A DNA stretch of 64,000 nucleotides from Priestia megaterium NBRC 15308 = ATCC 14581. GTDB taxonomy: Bacteria > Bacillota > Bacilli > Bacillales > Bacillaceae_H. The position numbers and the translations under genes are program-made. Under the pieces are notes generated by a model that saw nothing but the letters and a program-made list of their open reading frames with translations, was not told the DNA's origin and made no database searches. Shown in pieces: positions 36,754 to 46,719 of this stretch (positions are counted from its first letter, which is position 1; each line of letters opens with the position of its first letter). The stretch spans positions 1,674,001-1,738,000 of the forward strand of contig NZ_CP009920.1 in the NCBI RefSeq assembly GCF_000832985.1. The letters are read 5' to 3'.

Positions 36754-37899
36754 ATGAGAATTGCTTTATTTACGGATACATTTGCTCCAGAAGTTAACGG
36801 AGCTGCTAAAACACTTTATCAGTTTACCCAGTATGTCAAATCAAAGCAAATTCCCATCCAGGTATTTGCTCCTGAATTTGCTCATGATCAGTCATTTTCA
36901 ACGTATGTTCACCGTTCGCCCAGCATGCCGTTTTTCCTTTATCCAAACAGCCGCTTTTCATTGCCAAACGTTCTAAAAATTAAAAAGCAGCTGCAGGAAT
37001 TCAATCCTTCTATTATTCATTTGGCCACTCCTTTTACAATGGGGCTTTGCGGCTCCTATTACGGGAAAAGATTAGGTGTTCCTCTTGTCGGCTCTTATCA
37101 TACCAATTTTGATGATTATTTATCTCACTATGAACTTGAAAAAATGCGTGTACCACTGCAAAAATATATGAAATGGTTTTATAAACCTGTACAAAAAATA
37201 TTCGCTCCCTCTGAAGTGACCAAACAGCAGCTAGAAGAACAAGGGTTTCACAACGTATCTATTTGGTCGCGAGGAGTAAATCATAAATTATTTCATCCCC
37301 ACTATGACCGCTTCGATATTCGTATTAAATATAATATTAAAAAGCCCTACATTTTAACATATGTAGGAAGATTAGCTAAAGAAAAGAACGCTGATTTTTT
37401 AATAAAAATTGCACGATCTCTACCTGATCATATCCGCCATCAAATTCACTGGGTTATTGTGGGAGACGGCCCTTTAAAAGAACAAATGCAACAGCAAGCA
37501 TCTGAGCATATGACATTTACAGGCTTCCTTGAAGGTAAGCAACTTGCTCATATCTATTCATCATCTGATTTGTTTGTTTTTCCTTCAGAAACAGAAACCT
37601 TCGGAAATGTTGTACTGGAGTCTCTTGCTTCTGGAACTCCTGTAGTGGCAGCAAATGCAGGAGGAGTTAAACAGATGGTTCAGCACGGGCGAAACGGCTA
37701 CCTTTGCAAACCTCACTCCTTAGAAGAATTCAGTTCGGCTATTACAGGTTTACTCGATGATTTGCACCAGCGGCTTCACTTTGGCCATGCAGCGAGACAC
37801 TATGCTCTTACTCAATCATGGGACGCCATTTTTCAGCATTTGCTTTCAGAATATGAAGGCGTCGTAGAAAAATCTGCTGCAGGTATTCAATGGGCATAA
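36754..37899 (+). CDS. GT4-family glycosyltransferase
   Basis: A 381-residue GT-B glycosyltransferase. N-terminal MRIALFTDTFAPEVNGAAKT is typical of lipid glycosyltransferases such as SqdX/MgtA-type enzymes, and the donor-binding region has FVFPSETETFGNVVLESLASG (EX7E motif) near residue 280. A longer reading from 36736 is rejected because GATAGGAGGAG is well placed for ATG 36754. It follows the PAP2 gene in one operon, so glycolipid synthesis is a reasonable inference. The donor sugar is unknown. Confidence 0.87.
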   Translation: MRIALFTDTFAPEVNGAAKTLYQFTQYVKSKQIPIQVFAPEFAHDQSFSTYVHRSPSMPFFLYPNSRFSLPNVLKIKKQLQEFNPSIIHLATPFTMGLCGSYYGKRLGVPLVGSYHTNFDDYLSHYELEKMRVPLQKYMKWFYKPVQKIFAPSEVTKQQLEEQGFHNVSIWSRGVNHKLFHPHYDRFDIRIKYNIKKPYILTYVGRLAKEKNADFLIKIARSLPDHIRHQIHWVIVGDGPLKEQMQQQASEHMTFTGFLEGKQLAHIYSSSDLFVFPSETETFGNVVLESLASGTPVVAANAGGVKQMVQHGRNGYLCKPHSLEEFSSAITGLLDDLHQRLHFGHAARHYALTQSWDAIFQHLLSEYEGVVEKSAAGIQWA

Positions 37900-37930
37900 A
37901 AAAAATCTCCGTTTTCACGGAGATTTTTTT
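37898..37930. terminator. bidirectional terminator between GT4 gene and metK
   Basis: AAAAAAATCTCCG / CGGAGATTTTTTT with a TTTTCA loop; it serves both converging genes. Confidence 0.9.
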
Positions 37931-37931
37931 A

Positions 37932-39134
37932 TTATTTAGCTAAAGCTTGAGTTTTTAATGCTTCCGCTTTGTCTGTGAACTCCCAAGGAAGCTCCACATC
38001 CGTACGACCAAAGTGGCCGTAAGCTGCTGTTTGCTTATAAATTGGGCGACGTAAATCAAGCATTTTAATGATGCCTGCTGGACGTAGGTCAAAGTTTTTG
38101 CGTACTACGTCTACTAGTACTTCTTCGGAAACTTTTCCTGTACCGAATGTATCAATTGAAATAGATACTGGTTGCGCAACACCAATCGCATATGCTAGTT
38201 GTACTTCACATTTATCAGCAAGATCAGCTGCTACAATGTTTTTCGCAACATACCGAGCTGCATAAGCTGCTGAACGGTCTACTTTTGTTGCGTCCTTACC
38301 AGAGAATGCACCGCCGCCATGACGAGCATATCCGCCGTAAGTATCAACGATAATTTTACGACCAGTTAAACCAGCATCTCCTTGAGGACCGCCGATTACG
38401 AAACGGCCTGTTGGGTTAATGAAATACTTTGTATTTTCATCAATTAACTCGTTTGGAACAACTGGATTAATAACATATTCTTTTAAGTTACGTTGAATTT
38501 GCTCTAACGTTACTTCTGGATGATGCTGAGTTGAAATAACAATTGTATCGATGCGAACAGGTTTGTTGTTTTCATCATATTCAACTGTTACTTGTGTTTT
38601 ACCATCCGGGCGAAGGTAAGGAAGAATTTCTTCTTTACGTACTTCTGTTAGACGGCGAGCAAGTTTATGAGCTAATGAAATTGGAAGAGGCATTAATTCT
38701 TTTGTTTCGTTACATGCATAACCAAACATTAAGCCTTGGTCTCCAGCTCCGATTGCTTCGATTTCTTCATCTGACATTTGACCTTCACGTGCTTCTAACG
38801 CTTGGTCTACACCAGCAGCGATATCAGCTGACTGCTCGTCGATAGATGTTAATACTGCACAAGTTTCAGCATCAAATCCGTATTTTGCACGAGTATAGCC
38901 AATTCCTTTAATTGTTTCGCGAACTGTTTTAGGAATATCTACGTAAGTAGAAGTTGTAATTTCACCACTTACTAAAACTAAACCAGTTGTTACGCTTGTT
39001 TCACAAGCAACACGAGCATTTGGATCCTTTGCTAGGATAGCATCAAGAATTGAGTCAGAAATTTGGTCACAAATTTTATCGGGATGTCCCTCTGTAACAG
39101 ATTCTGACGTGAACAGACGACGTTGTGTTGACAT
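37932..39134 (-). CDS. metK: S-adenosylmethionine synthetase
   Basis: Makes SAM from methionine and ATP, 400 residues. Visible motifs: [23 protein letters not shown] at the N-terminus, the hexapeptide [16 protein letters not shown] (about 130) and the P-loop-like [19 protein letters not shown] (about 270). The leader carries a SAM-I riboswitch, so the product represses its own gene. Convergent with the GT4 gene. Confidence 0.98.
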   Translation of the reverse strand: MSTQRRLFTSESVTEGHPDKICDQISDSILDAILAKDPNARVACETSVTTGLVLVSGEITTSTYVDIPKTVRETIKGIGYTRAKYGFDAETCAVLTSIDEQSADIAAGVDQALEAREGQMSDEEIEAIGAGDQGLMFGYACNETKELMPLPISLAHKLARRLTEVRKEEILPYLRPDGKTQVTVEYDENNKPVRIDTIVISTQHHPEVTLEQIQRNLKEYVINPVVPNELIDENTKYFINPTGRFVIGGPQGDAGLTGRKIIVDTYGGYARHGGGAFSGKDATKVDRSAAYAARYVAKNIVAADLADKCEVQLAYAIGVAQPVSISIDTFGTGKVSEEVLVDVVRKNFDLRPAGIIKMLDLRRPIYKQTAAYGHFGRTDVELPWEFTDKAEALKTQALAK

Positions 39135-39211
39135 CAGTTTTCCTCCTTATAAATACGATACATTGTGATACGGTACTCATTCCCTTATTTTCATTACACG
39201 CTAAAAAATAT

Positions 39212-39388
39212 AAAAAAACCTTTCCTTGTATCGAGGAAAGGTATCAAATTCTACATAAGCCTTTCACTCTTATCGATCAAGGTTGTGCCCTTGCATCAGG
39301 TTAGCACCTTATCGTCTACACAAAAAAATGACGATGGTTGCTGGGTTTCATAGGGCCTGTCCCTCCACCAGCTCGGGATAAGAGAGTA
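39212..39388 (-). promoter_or_regulatory. SAM-I (S-box) riboswitch of metK
   Basis: Leftward leader with the S-box core: CTCTTATCCCGAGCTGG at its 5' end, then AGGGACAGGCCCTATGAAACC and CAGCAACC, AAGGTGCTAACCTG, then GATCGATAAGAGTGAA closing P1. A terminator (AACCTTTCCT / AGGAAAGGTT followed by TTTTTT) occupies 39212-39243. SAM binding would favour the terminator. Confidence 0.96.
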
Positions 39389-39403
39389 TCCGTTCAAGGA
39401 CAT

Positions 39404-39434
39404 ATAATACATGAAAAAGCGCTTCACTGTCAAC
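39404..39434 (-). promoter_or_regulatory. sigma-A promoter of metK
   Basis: Perfect -35 TTGACA and -10 TATTAT with an 18-base spacer on the minus strand, about 15 bases before the S-box begins. Confidence 0.8.
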
Positions 39435-39689
39435 AACATTCAAATGGAAATCATCTCTTTAGGTTTGAATCTGTTTTAATGTAACATACTCAAATTCCGA
39501 AATAGTACACCTTATTAAGAATCATCACTAAGTTTAGTTAATAAGACAGATCAAAATGAGGCTTTCACTTAAAATAGCTTCACTTTTTTCGCTCCTAGCA
39601 CATATACAGGTGTCCAAAATAGGTATAACGTACATTTTTTTATAATACACAAACATTTTTAGTTAAATAGTATAGAATAATTAAATAAA
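39435..39689. other. divergent control region of metK and pckA
   Basis: About 250 AT-rich bases without a gene. Near 39624-39634 the minus strand reads TACGTTATACC, 9 of 11 to the CcpN motif, a possible second operator for pckA. Confidence 0.4.
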
Positions 39690-39700
39690 TGTGTTATACT
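39690..39700 (+). promoter_or_regulatory. candidate CcpN operator overlapping the pckA -10 region
   Basis: TGTGTTATACT fits the CcpN motif TRTGHYATAYW (as I recall it) at all 11 positions, and contains TATACT, a plausible -10 element, 59 bases before the pckA start. CcpN represses gluconeogenic genes such as pckA and gapB on glucose in B. subtilis. Confidence 0.6.
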
Positions 39701-39758
39701 AATTATAAATTTCAAACATTAATGAATAAATAATAGCTAAAAAAGGAAGGTAGTGCAC

Positions 39759-41348
39759 ATGAGTACTGTTGATATGTCTATCGAATTAAATGGTTTGCTT
39801 CAATTAAAAACAACAAAACACCAATTATCTGTTCCACAACTTGTTGAAAAAATTCTAGCTCGACGCGAAGGAACGTTGACTTCTACAGGTGCTGTGTCAG
39901 TCGAAACCGGAAAATATACAGGTCGCTCTCCTTTAGATAAATTTATTGTAAGCGATGCTGTGTCTTCAAAAACGGTTGAATGGGGACCTGTCAATCAGCC
40001 AATTTCTGCTCAGCGATTCGATGCGCTATACAAAAAAGTCTTAAACCACTTAAAGAAGCAGGATGAACTTTTTGTTTTTAATGGATATGCTGGAGCTGAT
40101 AAAAAGTATCAGTTACCAATTCAAGTAGTTAATGAATTTGCATGGCACAACCTATTCGCTCAGCAGTTATTCATTCGCCCTTCAGCCGAACAAAAAACAA
40201 ATGATGATGTGAAGCCGTTTACAATTGTAGCAGCTCCAACGTTCAAAGCTGATCCTGAAACAGACGGGACGAATTCTGAAACCTTCATTATTCTTTCGTT
40301 AGAGCGACGTATTGTGCTAATTGGAGGAACTGAATACGCTGGTGAAATGAAAAAATCTATTTTCTCAGTGATGAACTTCTTGCTTCCTCAAAACAATATT
40401 CTATCCATGCACTGTTCTGCCAACGTAGGAGAAGAAGGTGACGTTGCATTATTCTTTGGTTTATCTGGAACGGGTAAAACAACGCTTTCTGCTGATGCAA
40501 ACCGTCGTTTAATCGGAGATGATGAGCACGGTTGGTCAAGCTCTGGTGTATTTAATATTGAAGGAGGATGCTACGCGAAGTGCATTCAGCTTTCCGAAGA
40601 AAAAGAACCGCAAATTTTCAATGCAATTCGCTTCGGCGCCGTACTGGAAAATGTAGTGTTAAATCAAAATACGAAAGTAGCAGATTACAATGATAATAGT
40701 TTAACAGAGAATACTCGTGCCGCTTATTCAATTGACTCTATTGATAATACGGTATTGCCAAGCGTTGCTGGGCACCCTACAGCTATTGTCTTTTTAACTG
40801 CTGATGCTTTCGGCGTCTTGCCTCCAATCAGCAAGCTTACAAAAGAACAAGCGATGTACCATTTTCTGAGCGGATACACTAGTAAGTTAGCTGGAACAGA
40901 GCGCGGCGTAACATCGCCACAGGCTACTTTCTCTACATGCTTTGGTGAGCCTTTCTTACCTCTTGCTCCAACAACTTATGCAGAAATGCTAGGAAAGAAA
41001 ATCGATGAACATAATGTAAATGTCTACCTTGTAAATACTGGATGGACCGGTGGTGAATACGGCATCGGCGAACGAATGAAGTTAAGTTACACTCGAGCTA
41101 TGGTTCAAGCAGCCCTTGAAGGAGAACTAGCTAATACCGAAACAGTAACAGACGCTATTTTTGGTTTATCGATTCCAACTCATGTTCCGGGAGTTCCTGA
41201 TGAAGTGCTTCAGCCTTCTAAAGCATGGAACGATGCAACAGCTTATAATCAAAAAGCAACTGAGCTTGCTGCTAAATTCAAAGCTAATTTCAAGCGTTTT
41301 AATGATGTGGCATCTGATATTTCAACATTAGGCGGACCTAGGGTCTAA
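39759..41348 (+). CDS. pckA: phosphoenolpyruvate carboxykinase (ATP)
   Basis: Gluconeogenic enzyme converting oxaloacetate to PEP with ATP; 529 residues, cytosolic. The kinase-1a P-loop [13 protein letters not shown] lies near residue 238 with LIGDDEHGW as the kinase-2 motif, and substrate residues in [15 protein letters not shown] near 48. AAGGAAGG with 8 bases of spacing selects ATG 39759 over the GTG at 39753. Likely repressed by CcpN on glycolytic carbon. Confidence 0.97.
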   Translation: MSTVDMSIELNGLLQLKTTKHQLSVPQLVEKILARREGTLTSTGAVSVETGKYTGRSPLDKFIVSDAVSSKTVEWGPVNQPISAQRFDALYKKVLNHLKKQDELFVFNGYAGADKKYQLPIQVVNEFAWHNLFAQQLFIRPSAEQKTNDDVKPFTIVAAPTFKADPETDGTNSETFIILSLERRIVLIGGTEYAGEMKKSIFSVMNFLLPQNNILSMHCSANVGEEGDVALFFGLSGTGKTTLSADANRRLIGDDEHGWSSSGVFNIEGGCYAKCIQLSEEKEPQIFNAIRFGAVLENVVLNQNTKVADYNDNSLTENTRAAYSIDSIDNTVLPSVAGHPTAIVFLTADAFGVLPPISKLTKEQAMYHFLSGYTSKLAGTERGVTSPQATFSTCFGEPFLPLAPTTYAEMLGKKIDEHNVNVYLVNTGWTGGEYGIGERMKLSYTRAMVQAALEGELANTETVTDAIFGLSIPTHVPGVPDEVLQPSKAWNDATAYNQKATELAAKFKANFKRFNDVASDISTLGGPRV

Positions 41349-41349
41349 T

Positions 41350-41384
41350 AAAAAACCGATCGTCTTAGAGACGATCGGTTTTTT
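41350..41384. terminator. bidirectional terminator between pckA and ytmB
   Basis: AAAAAACCGATCGTCT / AGACGATCGGTTTTTT stem-loop. Confidence 0.92.
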
Positions 41385-41625
41385 AGTTAGTCGAATGTAA
41401 TTTTGTCAGTTCATATGTGACAATGGTTTTTTCCTGCTCCATTTCTACCTTACGCACAACAGCAGTTCCAATACATTCTCCAGTTTTCGTTTTGTGAATG
41501 TTTAATGGAATATCTAACGGATACAAGCGATATCCTTTTTTCTCAATTTGAAAAATGTTATCCGTTACACGTTTTTCATTGCCTTTTGTCACAATCATTG
41601 TATTTAATTCTAGCGGCATCCCCAT
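41383..41625 (-). CDS. ytmB: DUF2584 family protein YtmB
   Basis: An 80-residue small beta-rich protein (MGMPLELNTMIVTKGNEK start) matching YtmB by exact size and by position next to pckA and ytmA. GAGGAGTGAG precedes the ATG. No catalytic residues or membrane segment seen; function unknown. Confidence 0.85.
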   Translation of the reverse strand: MGMPLELNTMIVTKGNEKRVTDNIFQIEKKGYRLYPLDIPLNIHKTKTGECIGTAVVRKVEMEQEKTIVTYELTKLHSTN

Positions 41626-41679
41626 TTTTTCTCACTCCTCACTGTTATTCTACTTGTTTTCTCTATCGTAGCATATCTT

Positions 41680-42462
41680 TTATTGCGCTTTCATCCACTT
41701 CGTTAACTTCTTCACCGTTTCTCGGTTTTCTTTTGGTGGAAAAGCATGTGGAAAGTTTTCGAAGTACCAGCTGGTAACTTTTTTATTGGACTTCTTTAAT
41801 TTAGATTCGAGCTGATAAGAATGATCAATCGATACGTTTTTATCTTCTAAACCATGAATAAGCAAGACCGGCGGCTTGACGAGATGAGCACGATGCAAAG
41901 GTGTCCTCCATTCATATCTTTCAGGATATTTAGAAGGAGTTCCTCCAATCACTCGCTTCATCATTCTTCTTAAATCTTCTCTTTCTTCATATGTCAGCAC
42001 CATATCCGTGACGCCTCCCCATAACACAAGAGAGCGGCTGTCGTTTTTTTCAATGGCTGTGAGTAAAGCCATCACTCCCCCTCTTGAAAACCCAAAAATA
42101 TGAATGCGGTCACGGTGGACGTTAGGGAGCTGTTTCAATAAATCGTAAGCAGCAAAAGCATCGTAACGATCATCTCCTGCAAAATCTTCGTTTCCTTCGC
42201 CTCCTTGATTTCCCCTATAGAACGGAGCCATCACAATAAAACCTTGAGAAGCAAATTGAATGAGTCGAGCAGGACGAACCGTTCCTACGTTCTTAATACC
42301 TCCTCTTAAGTATAAAAAGCCGTCATACATTCCTTTTTCTTTTGGCTCTGCGAGCATTCCTTTAATCTTGAGCCCTTGACATGCATATGTAATCACCCAC
42401 AGCGCCACGCGAGGGTTTGATGATGGGAAACGCTGTTTATGAAGAATTGTTCCATCTTTCAT
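41680..42462 (-). CDS. ytmA: alpha/beta hydrolase YtmA (S9-like)
   Basis: A 260-residue serine hydrolase of the prolyl-oligopeptidase-like branch. Nucleophile elbow IFGFSRGGVMAL near residue 123, the acid in LIHGLEDKNVSIDHS near 203, and the His in NFPHAFPPKE near 238 complete the triad. No signal peptide, so cytosolic. GGAGGAAAAAA precedes the ATG. It lies upstream of ytmB in the same direction and divergent from ytlA. Natural substrate unknown. Confidence 0.87.
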   Translation of the reverse strand: MKDGTILHKQRFPSSNPRVALWVITYACQGLKIKGMLAEPKEKGMYDGFLYLRGGIKNVGTVRPARLIQFASQGFIVMAPFYRGNQGGEGNEDFAGDDRYDAFAAYDLLKQLPNVHRDRIHIFGFSRGGVMALLTAIEKNDSRSLVLWGGVTDMVLTYEEREDLRRMMKRVIGGTPSKYPERYEWRTPLHRAHLVKPPVLLIHGLEDKNVSIDHSYQLESKLKKSNKKVTSWYFENFPHAFPPKENRETVKKLTKWMKAQ

Positions 42463-42634
42463 TTTTTTCCTCCATTCTTTATATGACTGGTATATTTTTT
42501 CCCGCCACGGTGGACTTTCAATCGTTGGCTAATACTTCTTTGATTTTCCACATAGTTATGTAAGCACTCACCTTCTTCTACTTTCTTACATACATTATCA
42601 TAAAATATTTTATTCTTTTAAGGAGGTTTGCTTT

Positions 42635-43633
42635 ATGAAACCAATCAAATGGCTCTTTTCTTTGCTTGCTATTATGATTTTACTCATCCCAATAATTAGC
42701 TGCGGCAAAACAACATCTGTACAGACGGTTCGTGTCGGCGAAGTAACTCGCTCTATCTTTTATGCTCCCCAGTACGTTGCTATTTCAAAAGGCTTTTTTG
42801 AAGAAGAAGGACTAAAGGTAGATTTAAAAACAACGTGGGGCGGAGATAAGACAATGACGTCACTTTTATCTGACGGCATCGACGTCGCCTTAGTCGGCTC
42901 GGAAACTTCAATCTACGTATATGCACAGGGGTCTAGTGATCCCGTCATCAACTTTGCACAACTAACCCAAACCGACGGAACATTTCTAGTATCGCGTAAA
43001 AAGGTCGATCAATTCTCATGGGATCAGCTTAAAGGCAAAACGTTTCTTGGTCAACGTAAAGGCGGCATGCCGCAAATGGTAGGGGAATATGTGTTGAAAC
43101 AGCATAATATTGATCCTAAAAAAGATGTAAAACTCGTTCAAAACATTGATTTTGCTAATGTTGCGAATGCTTTTGCTTCTGGTACTGGAGATTATGTTCA
43201 ATTATTTGAGCCAACGGCTAGTATTTTAGAGCAACAAGGAAAAGGACATATCGTTGCTTCCTTCGGAAAAGAATCAGGAACAGTTCCTTATACAACATTT
43301 ATGGCCAAAGAAAGCTATTTAAAAGATAACCCTGAAGCAGCGGCTAAATTTACTCGAGCTATTTACAAAGCACAAAAATGGGTGAATACACATAGCACAG
43401 ATGAAATTGCCGAAGTGGTTGCACCGTATTTCGAAGATACTCCTAAAGAAACGCTGAAAACTGTTATTGACCGCTATAAATCTCAAAAATCCTTTGCAAC
43501 TAACCCTTTATTAGATCAAAAAGAGTGGGATCATTTACAAAAAATCATGGACGAATCTGGAGAACTTCCAAGACACATCGATTACAACAAGCTAGTCAAC
43601 ACAAAATTCGCAAAAGATGCAATGAGTGAGTAA
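42635..43633 (+). CDS. ytlA: ABC transporter substrate-binding lipoprotein YtlA
   Basis: A 332-residue lipoprotein with a hydrophobic signal and lipobox IISC (Cys at residue 24), then an NMT1/THI5/SsuA-like periplasmic-binding fold (VRVGEVTRSIFYAPQYVAIS, GLKVDLKTTWGG). Relatives bind aliphatic sulfonates, taurine or thiamine precursors; the ligand here cannot be told. AAGGAGGTTTGC precedes the ATG. First gene of ytlA-ytlC-ytlD. Confidence 0.88.
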   Translation: MKPIKWLFSLLAIMILLIPIISCGKTTSVQTVRVGEVTRSIFYAPQYVAISKGFFEEEGLKVDLKTTWGGDKTMTSLLSDGIDVALVGSETSIYVYAQGSSDPVINFAQLTQTDGTFLVSRKKVDQFSWDQLKGKTFLGQRKGGMPQMVGEYVLKQHNIDPKKDVKLVQNIDFANVANAFASGTGDYVQLFEPTASILEQQGKGHIVASFGKESGTVPYTTFMAKESYLKDNPEAAAKFTRAIYKAQKWVNTHSTDEIAEVVAPYFEDTPKETLKTVIDRYKSQKSFATNPLLDQKEWDHLQKIMDESGELPRHIDYNKLVNTKFAKDAMSE

Positions 43634-43634
43634 T

Positions 43635-44405
43635 ATGACAAAACTTCACATTCAAGATGTTCAGCATATGTATCTTACGACAAAGTCTGCTACCACTGCA
43701 CTTGAACATATTAATTTGTCTATTGAAGAAGGAGAATTTGTTTCCTTTCTCGGCCCAAGCGGATGTGGAAAAACGACGCTTCTATCGATTATTGCAGGCT
43801 TGATTGAACCAACGTCCGGCTTTGTCACAATAGACGGTGAAAATATCGGAACATCAGTCCCAAACATCGGTTATATGCTTCAACAAGATTATTTGTTTCC
43901 GTGGAAAACCATTAAAGAAAATATTTTACTTGGGCTTGAAATTCGCGGACAGCTAACAGATAAAACAGAGAGTAAAGCACTGTTACTCCTAAAAGAAATT
44001 GGTTTACAGGGCGTAGGTGACCTATATCCGCATCAGTTATCCGGAGGCATGAGACAGCGTGTCGCTTTAGTCCGAACACTTGCCATTGACCCCGCTATTT
44101 TACTCTTAGATGAACCTTTTTCAGCACTTGATTTTCAAACAAAACTTAAGCTTGAAGAACTTGTCTCCAAAACGCTGATGACCTATCAAAAAACGGCCGT
44201 TTTGGTCACGCATGATATCGGCGAAGCTATTGCCATGAGCAGCCGAATCTTTTTATTCTCAGCAAAACCGGGAAAAATCGCAAAAACATTTACGGTTCCT
44301 TCTATTTTACGAACTCTCTCTCCGTTTGAAGCACGACAGCATCCTGTCTATAACGATTTATTTATGGACATATGGAAGGAGCTTGATCAACTTGAAACCC
44401 ACTAG
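43635..44405 (+). CDS. ytlC: ABC transporter ATP-binding protein YtlC
   Basis: ATPase subunit of about 256 residues: Walker [13 protein letters not shown] near 38, Q-loop [10 protein letters not shown], signature [13 protein letters not shown] near 139, Walker [13 protein letters not shown] near 157 and switch His VTHDIGEA near 193. The start is placed at the ATG immediately after the ytlA stop; an upstream GTG at 43626 would overlap ytlA by 8 bases. It pairs with ytlD. Confidence 0.93.
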   Translation: MTKLHIQDVQHMYLTTKSATTALEHINLSIEEGEFVSFLGPSGCGKTTLLSIIAGLIEPTSGFVTIDGENIGTSVPNIGYMLQQDYLFPWKTIKENILLGLEIRGQLTDKTESKALLLLKEIGLQGVGDLYPHQLSGGMRQRVALVRTLAIDPAILLLDEPFSALDFQTKLKLEELVSKTLMTYQKTAVLVTHDIGEAIAMSSRIFLFSAKPGKIAKTFTVPSILRTLSPFEARQHPVYNDLFMDIWKELDQLETH

Positions 44406-45198
44406 CTCCCTAGATACTCTTCACGAAAGCTACCTTCGCAAGGTTCGGGGTGAAAAACGATTAGTACTGAGCGTACAGCTGGTCATGTTCTTAGCCTTTT
44501 TTAGCTTCTGGGAACTGGCTTCTCGTTTAAAGTGGATTGACCCTTTAATTTTCAGTTCCCCTACTAAAGTATGGCATTTATTTTTAATTAAACTTACCGA
44601 CGGCTCGCTGGCAGCGCATATTGGTTTTACATTATTTGAAACGATTCTTGGCTTCATTTTAGGCACATTACTAGGTATTTTACTTGCAACGGCCCTTTGG
44701 TATTCAACGAGGCTTGCAAACATATTAGACCCTTACCTCGTTATTTTAAACGCCATGCCAAAAGTAGCGCTGGGCCCTATTTTAATTGTAGCGATCGGTC
44801 CAGGATTTTTCTCAATCTTAACGATGGGGGCGATTATATCCGTTATTATTACATCCATCGTCGTTTACACAGCATTTAAAGAAGTTGATCCAAACTATAT
44901 TAAATTACTAAAAAGCTTTGGGGCAACGAAAACCCGCTGTTTTAAAGAAGCCATTTTGCCAGCTTCCATGCCCGCTATTATTTCCACATTTAAAGTAAAT
45001 GTCGGCTTATCTTGGGTAGGAGTCATCGTAGGAGAATTTTTAGTTTCTTCGAAAGGGCTTGGATATATGATTATTTATGGTTTCCAAGTCTTCAACTTTA
45101 CTCTTGTTCTTCTCAGCTTATTATTAATTGCCATTTTCGCTACGATTATGTATCAAGGCGTTGCTTATTTAGAAAAGAAATTGATCCGACGCTCATAA
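44392..45198 (+). CDS. ytlD: ABC transporter permease YtlD
   Basis: A 268-residue inner-membrane permease of the BPD transport type with about six membrane segments and the EAA-loop-like [19 protein letters not shown] followed by [20 protein letters not shown] precedes a TTG start at 44392, so the gene overlaps the end of ytlC by 14 bases; the earlier ATG at 44326 is read inside ytlC and rejected. It forms an importer with YtlA and YtlC. Confidence 0.9.
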   Translation: MKPTSSLDTLHESYLRKVRGEKRLVLSVQLVMFLAFFSFWELASRLKWIDPLIFSSPTKVWHLFLIKLTDGSLAAHIGFTLFETILGFILGTLLGILLATALWYSTRLANILDPYLVILNAMPKVALGPILIVAIGPGFFSILTMGAIISVIITSIVVYTAFKEVDPNYIKLLKSFGATKTRCFKEAILPASMPAIISTFKVNVGLSWVGVIVGEFLVSSKGLGYMIIYGFQVFNFTLVLLSLLLIAIFATIMYQGVAYLEKKLIRRS

Positions 45199-45230
45199 AA
45201 AATCCCCCCGTACAAACGGGGGGATTTTCA
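45196..45230 (+). terminator. ytlACD terminator
   Basis: AAATCCCCCCGT / ACGGGGGGATTTT stem-loop at the end of ytlD; A and T runs on both sides may also serve ytkD. Confidence 0.88.
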
Positions 45231-45244
45231 TTGATAGGACACTT

Positions 45245-45715
45245 TTACAAAAATGTTCGCTTTACATATTTCATTACATATTGTAAAACATTATCTTTCA
45301 TGATGAAGCTGTATGCATCATCTTGTTGAATGCCCGAAGGTAATTCATCAATCATTACGGGACCATCCGTTTCCATGTAGTCTTCTTTTTTAATTACATT
45401 TCCAATAGTAGCAAAATAAATGTTTTTAATAATGGTCTTTCCTTTACTTACTACTTTATATTGCCCAATATAAGTTAAAGAAGAGACTTCTCCGCCTGTT
45501 TCTTCAAATACTTCTCGAACCGCTGCTTCTTCTGGTACTTCATTGCCTTCTAGTTTTCCTCCGGGAAATTCTAAACCTCGTTTTGAGTGATTCGTTAGCA
45601 ACCATTGATTTTCATACCTGCATACGACCCAAACATGACGTGGAGTTTTCGAGAATGGATTTTTTTCAAATGATAAAAATACTTGATTATGATATGCATC
45701 CTTAAATGTGTACAT
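45245..45715 (-). CDS. ytkD: Nudix hydrolase YtkD
   Basis: Nucleotide pyrophosphohydrolase of about 156 residues with a full Nudix box, GGKLEGNEVPEEAAVREV followed by FEETGG (about residues 55-80). B. subtilis YtkD hydrolyses 8-oxo-dGTP and other nucleoside triphosphates and protects dormant and growing cells. The N-terminus MYTFKDAYHNQVFLSF matches the family, so ATG 45715 is preferred; ATG 45733 would add six residues and neither has a strong ribosome site. Confidence 0.9.
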   Translation of the reverse strand: MYTFKDAYHNQVFLSFEKNPFSKTPRHVWVVCRYENQWLLTNHSKRGLEFPGGKLEGNEVPEEAAVREVFEETGGEVSSLTYIGQYKVVSKGKTIIKNIYFATIGNVIKKEDYMETDGPVMIDELPSGIQQDDAYSFIMKDNVLQYVMKYVKRTFL

Positions 45716-45819
45716 GGTCGACTCAAACTCCATTTGATTTTTCCCTTATTTTATCATACATTACGGCCATACCTGATAAGAAAAGTATGCTCGTACTTTT
45801 TTTGTTTGCTTTTTACTCC

Positions 45820-46140
45820 TTATTCCATTCTATCTGAAGATAAAATATTCATCTGTTTGATATGTGATTTTGTTTCATCGTCTCCTAGCTGATAAAGCAT
45901 GGCATATATTTCAACTGTCGTTTTATCGTACATATCATTTTGAGAATCATGATGATATTCCAGATACGGAATATGTGATCGCCAAAAGCTTGACCAATCG
46001 CTTGAAGCACGCTGATCTAAATACGTTCTCAGCTTCTCGACTTCTTCATCTGTTGCTTCAATCGCATAATTCCAATCTGAAGCAGTATTTGACTGATTGA
46101 TTTCTCCTGAACTCAGAGATATATAATATTTTTTTGTCAT
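45820..46140 (-). CDS. conserved hypothetical protein, 106 residues
   Basis: A 106-residue acidic soluble protein (MTKKYYISLSSGEINQSNTA start, LGDDETKSHIKQM near the end) with several Trp and Tyr residues and no membrane segment. A GGAG lies about 13 bases before the ATG, somewhat far. It sits between ytkD and ytkC. I do not recognise the family; function unknown. Confidence 0.7.
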   Translation of the reverse strand: MTKKYYISLSSGEINQSNTASDWNYAIEATDEEVEKLRTYLDQRASSDWSSFWRSHIPYLEYHHDSQNDMYDKTTVEIYAMLYQLGDDETKSHIKQMNILSSDRME

Positions 46141-46214
46141 GAAAGATATTCAGCTCCTTCTTTCTAGTGCCAACTTATCTTTCTTATTTGTATCTTATTC
46201 TTTTTTTATACACT

Positions 46215-46616
46215 TTACGATTTAAAGCGGTCTTTTAAAATCGCTATTGCTTTTTTTAGCGGCTCTGGAATTGGAATTCCTACAATTCCTGCATTTTCTG
46301 TAATTGAAATCATTTCGTTTAAAATATAGAACAAAGTAGCTCCATCTCGAATAATATGACCGTTTTCCCAGAATACGGAATCGATAAAGTTTGCTACAGC
46401 AATCATGGCAAAAATAAAAATCTTTTTGGCAATTCCTTTAAAACCTACTTTGCTAGATAAACGTTTATTTATAAAAGCTGCAATCGTGCCTGTCAAATAA
46501 TCCATTGTCACTAATGCTGCTAAAGCCATTAGTAAATAGTCCCACTCTCCAAATAAAAAAAAAGCCAGTGAACCTAAACTTGAGATTATCAAGACAGAAA
46601 GCTTCTGCATATCCAC
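46215..46616 (-). CDS. ytkC: holin-like membrane protein YtkC
   Basis: About 133 residues with three or four membrane segments, of the phage holin family 4 / toxin-secretion holin group (LLMALAALVTMDYLTGTIAAF, SKVGFKGIAKKIFIFAMIAVANFID). Chromosomal copy without phage neighbours. AAAGGGTGA is 6-7 bases before GTG 46616, which is chosen over the in-frame ATG at 46682. It lies next to dps as in B. subtilis. Confidence 0.82.
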   Translation of the reverse strand: MDMQKLSVLIISSLGSLAFFLFGEWDYLLMALAALVTMDYLTGTIAAFINKRLSSKVGFKGIAKKIFIFAMIAVANFIDSVFWENGHIIRDGATLFYILNEMISITENAGIVGIPIPEPLKKAIAILKDRFKS

Positions 46617-46690
46617 TTTTTTCACCCTTTCAGCAGTCATATCTCTACAGTATATGCCGGTGAAAAAAAAGTGTTCGTCCATCTTACCAT

Positions 46691-46717
46691 AAAAAAACCT
46701 GCGATTACTCGCAGGTT
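46691..46717 (-). terminator. dps terminator
   Basis: AACCTGCGA-ttac-TCGCAGGTT; read leftward it ends in TTTTTTT. Confidence 0.88.
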
Positions 46718-46719
46718 AA

